Assembly: GCA_014529385.2 (NCBI GenBank)
Contig: CM043942.1
Location: forward strand, 61,417,184 to 61,481,183
DNA from: Adiantum capillus-veneris
Lineage: Eukaryota; Streptophyta; Polypodiopsida; Polypodiales; Pteridaceae
Length of the DNA: 64,000 bases
Reading direction: 5' to 3'
Position numbers and translations under genes: made by a program. Positions 22,737 through 33,764 of this stretch are shown piece by piece; the first letter of the stretch is position 1; the number at the start of each line of letters is the position of its first letter. The notes beneath the pieces are model-generated. The model made no database searches. It saw only the letters and a program-made list of their open reading frames with translations, and was not told the DNA's origin.

Positions 22737-25700
22737 CTGTACGGGAACTTTCGCAATAATGCGCCAAGCAGCTACAGCGGCTCGTCGAGTAGTAGGAACT
22801 TCTCAGTGAACCAGCCTGGAGGGGCTCCTCAACGGACGCTGCCTTGGAGGGCGAACCCGCCCCGCCCATGCCGTAACTGTGGGGGTCCTCACTGGGATAA
22901 TGATTGTCACAAAGCTAGCTCTCAGTCTCGAGCTCACTCCGCTTGGGCCAATGAGACCAACGCTGACGGGACAGGAACGTCACAAGTGCAGATCACTGAA
23001 ATCACGGAGCAAGAGTCTGAAAGCGGAATCAAAGAGTCTACCGAAGGGACGGTCCGTGTAGGAGCCATCAAAGCTTCCCTACACTGCCTGGCAGCTCGTA
23101 TCAAACCAATCCCAAATATGTATGTCAAGACGGTGATCAACGGGCAATCACAATTGGCGATGCTCGACTCGGGAGCGAGTCACAACTTCATCTCACCATC
23201 ATGTGCCAAACGCTTGGGAGTAAAGACCTGCAAGCCCGGAGGAGGACGAAGCATCTCAGTAGGCTTCGTACAAGGCGAAGACTCGAACACCACGATGGCA
23301 TACGACGTGGCGGTCCAAGTAGGTGAATGGCGAGCCAAAGTGGACTTCATCGTCGTACCCATGGATTCCTACGACATGATGTTTGGCCTGGCCTGGTATG
23401 ACTCCTATGTGATGGGGTTGTACGCCAAGGGCATGAATCAACTGATGCTGGACATGAATGGTAAGGGGGTGATTGTCCCGATCATCCGACCTATGGACAC
23501 GCCTCCTGCCCGCAAGACCACTCAAGAAAAAGCTCCGCCTAAGCCACAATCTTACGTACCACCTCAAGCCCGAGGGCAGGTGAACGCAGCTCAGACTAAG
23601 ACACCGACGCCGACGAAAACGGAAAAAGGGAAGACTCGAGTTAGCTGGGATGACCTAGTCCCAGACTCAATGTGGATCTCGCCAAAGCAAGCAGAGAAGG
23701 CTCTCAAACAAGGGGCCGAGGTTCACTGCTGTGTGATGAAAGTAACACTAGCAGATTCAGACGAAGAGTGCACTATCGAGGATAGTCGCATCATCAAGGT
23801 GATTGAAGAATTCAAGGACGTGGTACCGCCGCAGCTTCCAGCTGGGCTCCCACCTAAGCGAGCAGTGGACCACAAAATCGAACTAGTGCCTGGCCATTCG
23901 CCGCCAGCCCGTCCACCCTACCGAATGGATGCCACACAGCTACAAGAATTGAAGAAGCAACTAGGAGAACAACTTGAAGCAGGTTTTATCAGGCCCAGCA
24001 AGTCCCCTTACGGGGCCCCGGTGCTTTTTGTCACAAAGAAGGACGGCTCATCCAGGCTCTGCGTCGACTACAGAGCCCTGAATAAAATAACTATCCGGAA
24101 CAGGTACCCTCTGCCGCACATGGACGATCTAACAGACAGGTTGGCAGGGGCAAAATACTTCACTAAGGTCGATCTGCGATCAGGATACCACCAGATCCGG
24201 ATCGTGGACGAGGATGTGCACAAAACAGCTTTCAGGTCACGATATGGAGCTCACGAATGGCTAGTGCTCCCTTTTGGCCTCACCAATGGAGTGGCTACTT
24301 TCTCAGCTGGAATGGATACAGATTTCGGCGACATGCTGGATGAATTCCTCATTGTGTATCTGGATGACCTACTAATCTACAACAAAACTTATGAAGAGCA
24401 TGTAGAGCATGTGCGCCAGGTGCTCCGCAGACTCAGAGAATGCAAGTGGTATGCAAAATTGGAAAAGTGCGTCTTCGCGGTACAGGAAGTGGAATTCTTG
24501 GGCTTCTTGGTCACTGCAGATGGAATCCGCATGGATCCTAAAAAGATTGAGGCCGTGGTGAACTGGCCCGCCCCCCGAACGGTTACACAGGTACGCGAGT
24601 TCGTGGGTTTCACTCAGTATTGTCGAAAGTCCATCAAAGATTTTTCGAAAATCATGGCTCCCATAACAGACACCACCAAGGGTTCGCTAGCGTTCAAGTG
24701 GACAGATGAAGCCCAACGAGCTTTTGAGCACATCAAACAAGTAATGTGCTCTCTACCGGTACTCAAGCTCCCAGAGTTCGACAAGCCATTCGAAATTCAC
24801 ACCGATGCTTCACGCATCGCGCTGGGAGGGGTACTAATGCAAGCTGAAAGACCAGTAGCCTACATTTCCAAGAAGTTTTCAGATCCACAGAAGAGATGGG
24901 CTACACACGACCAGGAGATGTATGCAGTGGTATACTGTCTTGACCAATGGCGTCACTACGTATTGGACAAGCACACTAAAGTATACACAGATAATGTTTC
25001 CCTGAAGTATTTCCAGACACAGCCTAAGCTCTCTCACAAACAGAGTCGATGGCAGGATCAGTTAGCAGAATATGACATAGAAATCATTCACAAGCCAGGC
25101 AAGCAGAATGCGATGCCAGATGCTCTCAGTCGCATGCCCGAGATTAATGCAGTTAGCATAATAAGCAGTGATGAAGTACTGGATCAGATTCGCGAGGCCA
25201 GTAAGACAGACCCCGCCGTACTACAGATGATGCAGAGTTGGCGACAAGGCAAGACCTCCGTGGGGTTGTTCGACTTGCGGGATGGGCTATGGTATGCTCA
25301 TAACCGCGTGTATGTACCAGACAATCCTACACTCAAAGCAAAGCTACTCTGGGAAACCCACGACTGCAAAGTTGCAGGACACGGTGGGCAAAAGAGATCC
25401 TTTGACAGGTTAAGCCGCTATTTCTTCCGGCCAAAGATGCAGGAGGATGTGGTGGAGTATGTAAGAACCTGCCCAACATGCCAGCTAGTCAAGGCACAGC
25501 GAATAAAGCCGGCAGGGCTTTTGATGTCTATGCCTACACCATCTCGACCCTGGGATGTGATAAGCATGGACTTCATTGTCGACTTACCCGAAAGCCACGG
25601 ATTCACTACCATCTTCGTGATCGTGGACTACTTTTCAAAGCAGGCACACTTCATTCCCGCAAAGCCGCCCCTTACAGCCTACCAGACGGCCCGGCTTTTC

Positions 25701-25898
25701 TTCAAGCATGTCTTCAAGAATCACGGACTTCCACTGGCCATTGTTTCGGATCGCGATGGGCGATTCTTAAGCGACATGTGGCGGGAGTTATTCAAGCTCC
25801 TAGGTACGCAGCTCAGGTTCTCTTCGGCCTATCACCCCCAAACAGATGGGCAGACTGAACGAATCAATCAAGGCATCGAAGATTACATCCGTTGCTAA
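22737..25898 (+). pseudogene. pol of element B (protease, RT, RNase H, integrase)
   Basis: Same frame as gag. Residues are counted from the ATG at 22806. Zinc knuckle at 21-35. Protease with LDSGASHNFIS at about 119-129. RT with SRLCVDYRALNKI, KVDLRSGYHQIRI and the catalytic YLDD at about 518-521. RNase H beginning EIHTDASRIALGGVL. Integrase with an HHCC module (CKVAGHGGQKRSFDR, CPTCQLVK) and core residues Asp in SMDFIVD, Asp in SDRDGRF and Glu in DGQTERINQ. All catalytic motifs are preserved. The frame ends at TAA 25896-25898 because of a one-base change; the next frame picks up within a codon or two. This copy is nearly functional on paper but has three lesions. Confidence 0.95.
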
Positions 25899-26605
25899 AA
25901 GATTGGGCAGATTTTCTGGAAGTCCTTGAGTTTCAGTACAATAGCAGTGTGCACTCGGGGACAGGTTACACACCATTTGAACTAGCGACAGGAAAAGAGG
26001 TGATTACGCCCATGGCACTTGCTTCGGGCACTATGCATGCAGAAGATCAGGATGCTGAGCAGTTTCTGATGGCTTGGCACAAACGTATGGATGTAGCCAG
26101 AAAGCACTTGATGAAGTACAAAGATAAGTATGTAGCCAGACATAACGAAAAAGCACGAACAGAGTTCTTTCAGAAGGGTGACTTGGTACTGGTGAGTGCC
26201 CAGAACATCAACCTTCCCGAGAACTTGACACCCAAATTCAACCACCGCTTCTACGGTCCATACCGGGTACTACAAGACTTCAACAACGTCTCCTACAAGC
26301 TGGAGCTACCTTCCAACGTCAAGATCCACAATGTTTTTCACATCAGCTTACTCAAACGATTTCAGGTTGATGGGAAATACGGCCGCCATGTGCCTCTGCT
26401 AGACAAAGGAGTAAACCCTTTTGAGCCAGAAATTATCATCAAACACCGCTTCAGGCGCAACAACCTAGAGTTCTATGTAAAGTGGAGAGGGCGGCCAATG
26501 TCAGATTGCACTTGGGTGCCAGAAGATAGAGTCATTGCAATGGATAAGCAGTTGTTGCTTCGGTACTACAGGATTCCGGACCTCAAACACATGCCTAGGG
26601 CATAG
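25892..26605 (+). pseudogene. Integrase C-terminus and chromodomain of element B
   Basis: 237 codons continuing pol after the frame change. DWADFLEVLEFQYNSSVH completes the integrase core, FYGPYRVLQDF is the GPY/F module, and VHNVFHISLLKRF precedes the chromodomain. That domain (about 26425-26560) has EPEIIIKHRF, FYVKWRGRPMSDCTWVPED, with the aromatic W residues of the family. In chromoviruses it recognises modified histone tails and guides insertion. The stop at 26603-26605 is followed by about 160 bp of 3' leader before the polypurine tract. Confidence 0.93.
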
Positions 26606-26779
26606 AAGACCACAACCATGTACAACAGTAGTATAGGATGCATTAGTTCAGCACAGCTATGCTCAGGTTTTTCAGCAGAATAAAGATGCGTTATGCGACA
26701 ATTATGCGATGTATGCACTATGTGGTCAGATGCTTTACAGTCTTGACGAGGACGTCAAGTTCCTTGAGGGGGGGGAGAA

Positions 26780-27654
26780 TGTTGGGATCCTCGTGAGAGG
26801 GAACTTTTTCGCGCGCGCCGGCGGTCCCTCCTTGCCCCTAGCGCCCCCACATGGGCTGTCCCTCATGTGGCCCAGCGGTCCACGTTCCCATTTCTAACCT
26901 AACTCCCGCTAACCTAACTTCCCACCGTGGACGGCACTTGAGGGGGACCGTTTGGTGAATTGCCCCTCTCCGCGGCCATGCTCCCCGCGGGCCAACATGA
27001 CGACTCGTGGACCCGTCGCTCCCGTGGACAAAACACGACTCCGGGATCCCCCGAAAGACGTTATGCAAGTGAGAGCCCCGCTTGGGCCGTGGCTGGGTCC
27101 CCGGGGGTCCCGTGGTCCAAAACGGCCCGGGACGCACCCGCGGGGCCGTTTCGGCACTTTGATTAGTTTTTGGAACCGTGGCTCCTTGACGGGACCGACG
27201 GTGATTACTTGAGAGGGATTTCTACCTCAAGGCCATGGGGCTTGGGTGGTATGCCTGAGCGCCCCGAATTAAAGGACTTATATGGGAGTAGTACTCCACT
27301 CTTGGTGAACCGTGCGCATCCTGCCGGGTAGCTAAGAGGGGGCCGGTTGTTCAACCGGAGCCGGGGTGGCAGTCCTCACGTCCATAAAACCATCTATCCA
27401 TTCTAGGTTGGAGTTAGGTTAACCCAGTCTTCAAAGGCGCCGGAGGGGCCTCCGTCCCTTTTTGTAATCAACTTTTTGAATCAATACAAAGCGCCCGTCA
27501 CGGGCTTGTTTCTACAAATCTTGTCTCGCGCGTCCCTTTGAAATACTTGCTCAACTTGTTGTGAAGTCGGCTAACTTGTGTTCAGGTGAAGGATCGGCGA
27601 ACGCGCACGGCCCCTAAGTCCCATTTACGGGCCGCTCTCCAGGGTCCCGTAACA
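26780..27654 (+). repeat. 3' LTR of element B
   Basis: 875 bp, directly after the polypurine tract (26766-26779), ends CCCGTAACA and is followed by GTGAG. It differs from the 5' LTR at 11 sites by eye, most of them C/T or G/A changes. Confidence 0.96.
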
Positions 27655-27659
27655 GTGAG

Positions 27660-29976
27660 AGGGAATTCACATTTGATCACCTCCCTCTTTAAAGAGGGGC
27701 ATTGGGTATTGGATCACAATAAATCTTTCCCATCTTCTTTCACATTGTTTTTTCCTCAATTTCTTACAATGCTTCATTATTTTTTATGCTTTGAAATATA
27801 TTGTAATATCTAGACAATTGACATGTGACAGCAAATGCTTTGAAATGCTAGTGCCACTTTCTCATTTTCTCTCTCACCCTGTCTCACATTCCTCTCAATA
27901 GCCTTATGTAGGCCATAGTGAACTTTCACCTTGTTATTTGTAATTTTTGGACTTTGTGTCTCCTCGAAGTAAGTGATATTCTGTTGGAAAAGGAAAGTAG
28001 GTGAAATAGTCCATTCTCCCAAAGCTACATGTACCTTCTGCTTTAAAAGTAGGTAGGTAATTATACCACTCACCAATTCCATATTCGCATCTACAGGTGC
28101 TTTATCATATTCAAAGCTAGATTCGTATCATCACACCAAAAGTTGAATCTATACTAATAGATAAAGGGGGAGGGAATTCTGGTTCTCCTCTTGATACGCG
28201 TCAACAGCAGATTAATCCGACAGTGTCGCCTGCAACGTCCAGGAAACACAGTGACGCAAGGAAGGAGAGAGAGAGAGAGAGAGAGGGAGAGGAAGCTTCG
28301 TCGCTGGCTATACTAGTACTTGTTAAAATCCTTGCCTTGCCTTGAAATACTATGTTGTTGCTTGCCTTGAAATTTTGAGATTTCCAAATTCGCATTGTGA
28401 GTCATGAAATTCAAATGCCTTGTAAACATAGGTGGTGGTGGCTATGCCTTTCTTAAGCTTTTGCAAAAATGCAAAAGTTCGAAGTGTTTGGCATAGTTTA
28501 GGTTGAAATATCATGTAAGATTCTCAAAATTGGTTTCTTTTTCCCCGAATAATACTGTGTGTCAAAGCAACCAACATATTATATCGTTTGCGTCTTCTAA
28601 CTCACCACATGGGAGTGCTATAATGTCTCACAATATGCCTCACTAGTGTTCGGGAAAAATTCTTTTTTCAAACATATAAAATTCCTTTCCCTGAGTTTGC
28701 CAAGACGAAATCTTAGAAAATTAGGGATATTTTTTTACACTATTTTTGTCCATTTTGGGACGAAATTTCTCCTTTTCCTCTTGCCCTCAACCGGCATTTT
28801 TTTGAAATTGGAAACGACATGATATAAAGCCGAGACACATTTGCCCGAACACTATGCCTCACACACATGCACGCAACCTCACCCTGTCACCAAGAATCAT
28901 TGTCCTTCAGTATAAATTGGCACGGAAACAAATAGTTCAAGCAATTTACCTATGTCAAAGCAAATACACCAAAGGAGATCCACTTGAATTTCACATAGGC
29001 TAAGGACCCCAATTTAGGGACAACACCAAAGGAGATCCACTTGCATTTGACATAGGCTAAAGACCCCAAGTTAGGGACAACACAAATACGCAACTCTATC
29101 TCGAGATAAGAGAGTGGAATGCGAGCAACCTAGAGTGCAAATAAAAGCTCCTAAGGAGAACATGCAATAGAGAAAGTGGTGAAGGGTCCAATACACACAC
29201 GATCCTTCATATGTTCTTCAAACAAGGGACAAAGGTGCATCAAATTAGGGAAAACCTTTTGCTGCAATCAAATTACCTTCATGCAAGTGTGAACCAATTC
29301 CTTGCAAATGGAAACTCCGTGCATCATCCGATTTGAACCAGTTTATCTCTCTAAAACCTGCTTTCCATTCAATGGGTAACCTTTGATTGTTGCTAGTTAA
29401 TGGTGGCAAGAAGCAGAGATCACCTTTATCTTGCCATGAAAAGTTGTCCCACCACCCCATAATGTTGTATATCTGCTCTTCTCTTTACTGCATTGCACAA
29501 GAAATCTCTTGTATTGTCTCTTGTCTTTAAAATTTTTTATGGTTCTCTTGTTTGCCTCCCCCTTTTGCTTAACCTTTGAAGGTTTGCATGTTATGCACAG
29601 TGGTATGAGCTTTCTCTTGCCTCATCTCTAGTATTATTTTTTATTGTAACTATATTCTTTCTAGAGCTTGGAAGGTTTACTTTTCTAGTATTTGAGCTTT
29701 TTTGAATGCTCAGAACTCATAAGAGCACCTACTCAGCTTTCTAAAAGATAATATGTCTCCTCTTCTCATGTGTATGTCGTTTGTAATAGTCTTGTATTTG
29801 CTACATATAACAATGAGCAACCCATATCATATTCATATGATCACAAAAGGTCTGTGGGCTTTGATCCATGAAGCCAACTATTTTTTTGTGGAAACCCTAT
29901 CTTGTGTGTTTGATATGAGTTCTTACATGTACCACCTTGGTCCAATAGGATCCTATGTGGAAATGATCCACATGAT
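27660..29976. other. Stretch without a recognised gene
   Basis: A minus-strand open frame at 27810-28082 (90 codons) and another at 29245-29460 match no family I know. A (GA)n run lies near 28265-28287. At 28968-29081 a 57-bp unit (accaaaggagatccacttg...) is tandemly duplicated (28968-29024 and 29025-29081) with few differences. No RNA gene is seen. Confidence 0.4.
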
Positions 29977-30110
29977 TGTTGGAGTTAGGGTTGCAGGAAT
30001 GCACACACATTGTTTAGTGTGCAAATACAAGATAAAATGGCATTAGAGTGATGGGTGTATATACAAGTGATCCACGTGAATGTTGGAGTTAGGGTTGTAG
30101 GAATGCACAC
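29977..30110 (-). repeat. Copia-like LTR remnant, left of element C
   Basis: tgttggagttagggttgcag at 29977 is the reverse complement of the end of a copia LTR like that of element A (ctgcaaccctaattccaaca). The same phrase recurs at 30080, so the piece is itself duplicated (offset about 105). The theme acattgtttagtgtg...gatgggtgtatatacaa appears here and again to the right of element C at 43402-43465. The two sides are halves of one inverted copia LTR split by element C. Confidence 0.7.
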
Positions 30111-31723
30111 TGTGCGCTCCTTGTCGCACTGTCGAAGCAAGGGACTTGCCGATACACCGTGTGCGAGCCACAAATGGTTCCAAGCACACAACAAAACTAA
30201 TTTAGCAAGCTCAAGAGAGCAAAGGGTGTGTCACTCACCGTTCTATGCTCGCCTTTGTGGTGGATTTCTCGCCGCGATGAAAAAGAAGCTGCAGTCGTGC
30301 CGCGCTCAACCGCTTCGTCGCCGTCGTGCCTTCGTAATGCTCGATCGCACACTCTCCCTCTCTCTCTCTCTCTCTCACATACACACACACACAAGGAGGT
30401 GAAGAAGAAGAAGATGGAGATGGAGATGGAGCAAGAGCACTCTTCTATTGCACAAATGAGAGAATGAGTGAATTTTAGGTTTAGTTAGCTTTTATATGAG
30501 CTCACCCCATTCACACTTGAGCGCCCATGCTTAGCCAACTAATCCCTTGAATGTCCCAGTTAGAGTGCGTCTCTCATCGGCGATCACTCTTACCCTTTTC
30601 CTATTGGTCCGACAAACCCGGTACCTGACTCTACCAAATACTGTCGAAGCAAGGGACTTGCCGATACACCGTGTGTGAGCCACAAATGGCTCCAAGCACA
30701 CAACAAGACTAATCTAGCAAGCTCAAGAGAGCAAAGGGTGTGTCACTCACCGTTCTACGCTCGCCTTCGTGGTGGATTCCTTGCCGCGATGAAGAAGAAG
30801 CTGCAGTCGTGCCGCGCTCAACCGCTTCGTCGCCGTCGTGCCTTCGTAATGCTCGATCGCACACACACTCTCCCTGTCTCTCTCTCTCACATACACACAC
30901 ATACACACAAGGAGGTGAAGAAGAAGAAGATGGAGATGGAGATGGAGCAAGAGCACTCTTCTATTGCACAAATGAGAGAATGAGTGAATTTTAGGTTTAG
31001 TTGGCTTTTATATGAGCTCACCCCATTCACACTTGGGCGCCCATGCTTAGCCAACTAATCCCTTGAATGTCCCAGTTAGAGTGCGCCTCTCATCGGCGAT
31101 CACTCTTACCCTTTTCCTATTGGTCCGACAAGCCCGGTACCTGACTCTACCAAATACTGTTGAAGCAAGGGACTTGCCGATACACCGTGTGCGAGCCACA
31201 AATGGCTCCAAGCACACAACAAGACTAATCTAGCAAACTCAAGAGAGCAAAGGGTGTGTCACTCACCGCTCTACGCTCGCCTTCGTGGTGGATTCCTTGC
31301 CGCGATGAAGAAGAAGCTGCAGTCGTGCCGCGCTCAACCGCTTTGCCGCCGTTGTGCCTTCGTAATGCTCGATCGCACACTCTCCCTCTCTCTCTCTCTC
31401 TCTCACATACACACACACACAAGGAGGTGAAGAAGAAGAAGATGGAGATGGAGATGGAGCAAGAGCACTCTTCTATTGCACAAATGAGAGAATGAGTGAA
31501 TTTTAGGTTTAGTTGGCTTTTATATGAGCTCACCCCATTCACACTTGGGCGCCCATGCTTAGCCAACTAATCCCTTGAATGTCCCAGTTAGAGTGCGCCT
31601 TTCATCGGCGATCACTCTTACCCTTTTCCTATTGGTCCGACAAGCCCGGTACCTGACTCTACCAAATACATAATACACCTCCGTTGTAGGTGATGGGGTG
31701 TCCGTGAGCCGTGAGGGTTAACA
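30111..31723 (-). repeat. 3' LTR of element C, with internal triplication
   Basis: Compared with the single-unit 5' LTR it contains three head-to-tail copies of an approximately 0.51-kb unit (30131-30642, 30643-31158, 31159-31670), then the shared end with gtaggtgatggggtgtccgtg. Each unit holds CT and CA microsatellites and a gaagaagaagatggagatgg block. Units differ from each other by few bases. Confidence 0.92.
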
Positions 31724-31735
31724 TGCCCCCCTTCC
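31724..31735 (-). other. Polypurine tract of element C
   Basis: On the minus strand GGAAGGGGGGCA lies directly upstream of the 3' LTR. It primes plus-strand DNA synthesis. Confidence 0.8.
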
Positions 31736-33095
31736 TGATGTAGATTCCGTCCTCGGAAGCTATTGAGTTGAAGCTCGTTCGTCGAGGTGGAAGAGCATTT
31801 GAGATGAATGTCCTTAGCCTTCTTCAGTCACTGCAAAATCAAACAACATTGGCACAGTAATTGCATTCTCATAAGTGATTAAAAAGCATATGCAGTTTTA
31901 GGTAGACAAATTGATTGGTAAAAGAATTTCAAACAATTTGTCAGCAATGAACATTAAATTGCAATGTAATCAAATACATAAACAGATGTAAAGGTAAAAA
32001 ATTAAACAAGTCTGGGGTCGCTATTTTGACGGTCGAAAGGCACTAGAGATCGAATATTAATACCATGGGTAAGCTTCTTAATTTTCTATGGTCAATTAAG
32101 TTGTTTAATCGCGAGAGCCAAGTATTCATGTTCGAGGGCTGACTAGAGGCTATATCTAGAAGACCTTGTAGTTAAGCTACCATAAAAGGAATTTCTCATG
32201 AAATCATCGCCTGACTGATTACTTTTTCTTTGACCCTCCAAAGTATTTTCACAGTGATTCAATTTTGATGTGTGTGCTTATTTTGTATGCCTTGGGTTTT
32301 TTGCTTTTCAAGTAAAAGCGCCCATACTGGAACCTCTAGGGCTCTAGTACCATAGGCAATACATGTGAGTGAAGTACCAAATCAAGCTGAGATTTCTCTT
32401 CCAGCTTAAGATTTTACAGTATGGCACTTTGATTTTTTGTTTGTTCATTTTCAGCATTTTAATTTTGTAAATTTGGGGGGTCATATAACACTGATACACC
32501 TCCCCAGGCTCATCACACTAGTAAACTCCCTTTATAATACTTAAACTAAAGGTCAATAGGGTCAAGCCCACTAGAAAGCCCTAGTACATTTCACACAATG
32601 CTGCCTAAATCGGATTAAAAACCTAAGCCACCATTAATTATTAGGAAGGCATTCCCCATGGTATTAAGAGAAGATTTCTAACACCTAACTTGGTCTAACT
32701 AGTTTGTCGGACTGCTTGATTTTTAAACGTAGAAAAGTGATTATGACAAAAAATTACATTGAATTAAATGTTTGATACTAAGCAAATGCAGTGAATATTA
32801 GGCTACCAATCACAATTAAAGCTGACAATCATAGATGCAAAAAAGATAAGGGGCAATGCTAATGGACAAGAAACACCTGTTTGTGTCGATGGTCGCGCTT
32901 GATTTGAAGAGTGAGTCGAGATAAAGATTCCATGAAGGTCCAAATCCTACCAATAGCAACACGCTCCTGTACACACTAGGAAACAAAAGGAATACCTCCA
33001 GGAGGCACATTAGTGGAAAAAGGTACTAACACTTATTGAACACAACAAAAAACATAAGGAACCCTAACCTAATTATTTGCACTCTCCCTAGAGAG
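31736..33095 (-). other. 3' non-coding region of element C
   Basis: Between the last ORF and the polypurine tract lie about 1.36 kb of AT-rich sequence. I see no motif or tandem repeat in it. Such long 3' regions are common in large gypsy elements. Confidence 0.5.
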
Positions 33096-33443
33096 TCAAG
33101 GGAATAGGATATTGTAGAGGTTGGGGGGAAACCCTAAGGCTAAACCCCTATCCTTGTCGTCGAGATAAACAAAGTCATCATCCATGAGACCATATGTGCC
33201 ATCCGTGTAGTCGTGTAAATTTTCTTCTTCATCATAGGTGCCCATGTTTACTAAGAAGGTCACTAGACGCCTATAGTCATCTTGGTCAAAAGGGTAGGCT
33301 TGTGCAATGGGAGAAACGCTCTCTACTAAGTATGGATCAGACGTGGTCAAGAGACGTATCAGCCATTCTAACTCCTCAAAATTCCTCTCATATGCTAGCG
33401 TACCTATCAAATCCCATTCACATGCAAGCACTGGAAAGACCAT
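33096..33443 (-). CDS. Small ORF 3' of pol in element C
   Basis: A 115-codon intact frame with its own ATG, 320 bp after the pol stop and on the same strand. It begins MVFPVLACEWDLIGTLAYER; the first half is predicted helical and the second half strongly acidic (DEEENLHDYTDG, MDDDFVYLDDKD). No zinc knuckle, membrane segment or known fold is visible to me. Large plant gypsy elements sometimes carry extra ORFs, often on either strand, in this 3' position, mostly of unknown role. That the frame stays open while gag and RT are broken is mild evidence of recent coding use. The alternative is chance; 115 codons with biased acidic composition makes that less likely but not excluded. Confidence 0.5.
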   Translation of the reverse strand: MVFPVLACEWDLIGTLAYERNFEELEWLIRLLTTSDPYLVESVSPIAQAYPFDQDDYRRLVTFLVNMGTYDEEENLHDYTDGTYGLMDDDFVYLDDKDRGLALGFPPNLYNILFP

Positions 33444-33764
33444 GTGAAATATTTGTGAAAAGGAATGAGGGTACCTCTCACCAAAGACAGGAGTGGATGA
33501 CTATAGCGTACTAGCCATATCTGTACACGCAAATAGATGATGGTTAGAGTGCAAATATTACAAGGGTCGTGTTCTTGTGCATAATTTGTTTTTATGATTT
33601 GTGTTATGGCTCTTGTTCTTTTACTTTTTTATCTTGTGTTTGTGAGTATAAGGCTTTATATATACATTCCCTAAGATTGGAGATTAAGAGGTCAGGGAGA
33701 AAGGTTGAGAGGGAAGCAAGTGAATGATGGATGTCCACAAACACTCCCCCCTTCCTTGGGTAGA

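Larger units (their letters stand above)
20778..27654 (+). mobile_element. Ty3-gypsy chromovirus B, complete and young
   Basis: 875-bp LTRs at both ends (TGTTGGGATCC...CCCGTAACA) with the 5-bp target duplication GTGAG at 20773-20777 and 27655-27659. PBS TGGTATCAGAGC and a GAGGGGGGGGAGAA polypurine tract are in place. The single gag-pol frame runs gag, protease, RT, RNase H, integrase, chromodomain. I count 11 differences between the LTRs (about 1.3%), so insertion was recent compared with element A. Only three lesions are visible: TAG at 21972, TGA at 22734 and a one-base frame change near 25890. It is GC-richer than its surroundings, especially in the LTRs. Confidence 0.97.

Noticed and set aside
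30228-30983. Repeated Arg/Ser-rich ORFs on both strands in the LTR of element C
   Set aside because: They recur once per 0.51-kb LTR unit and also in the 5' LTR (42915-43239), and depend on CT/CA microsatellites. They are LTR sequence, not genes.
30111-31723. CRISPR-like or satellite array
   Set aside because: The three units are LTR-internal, 0.51 kb long without spacers, and belong to a retrotransposon in a eukaryotic genome.
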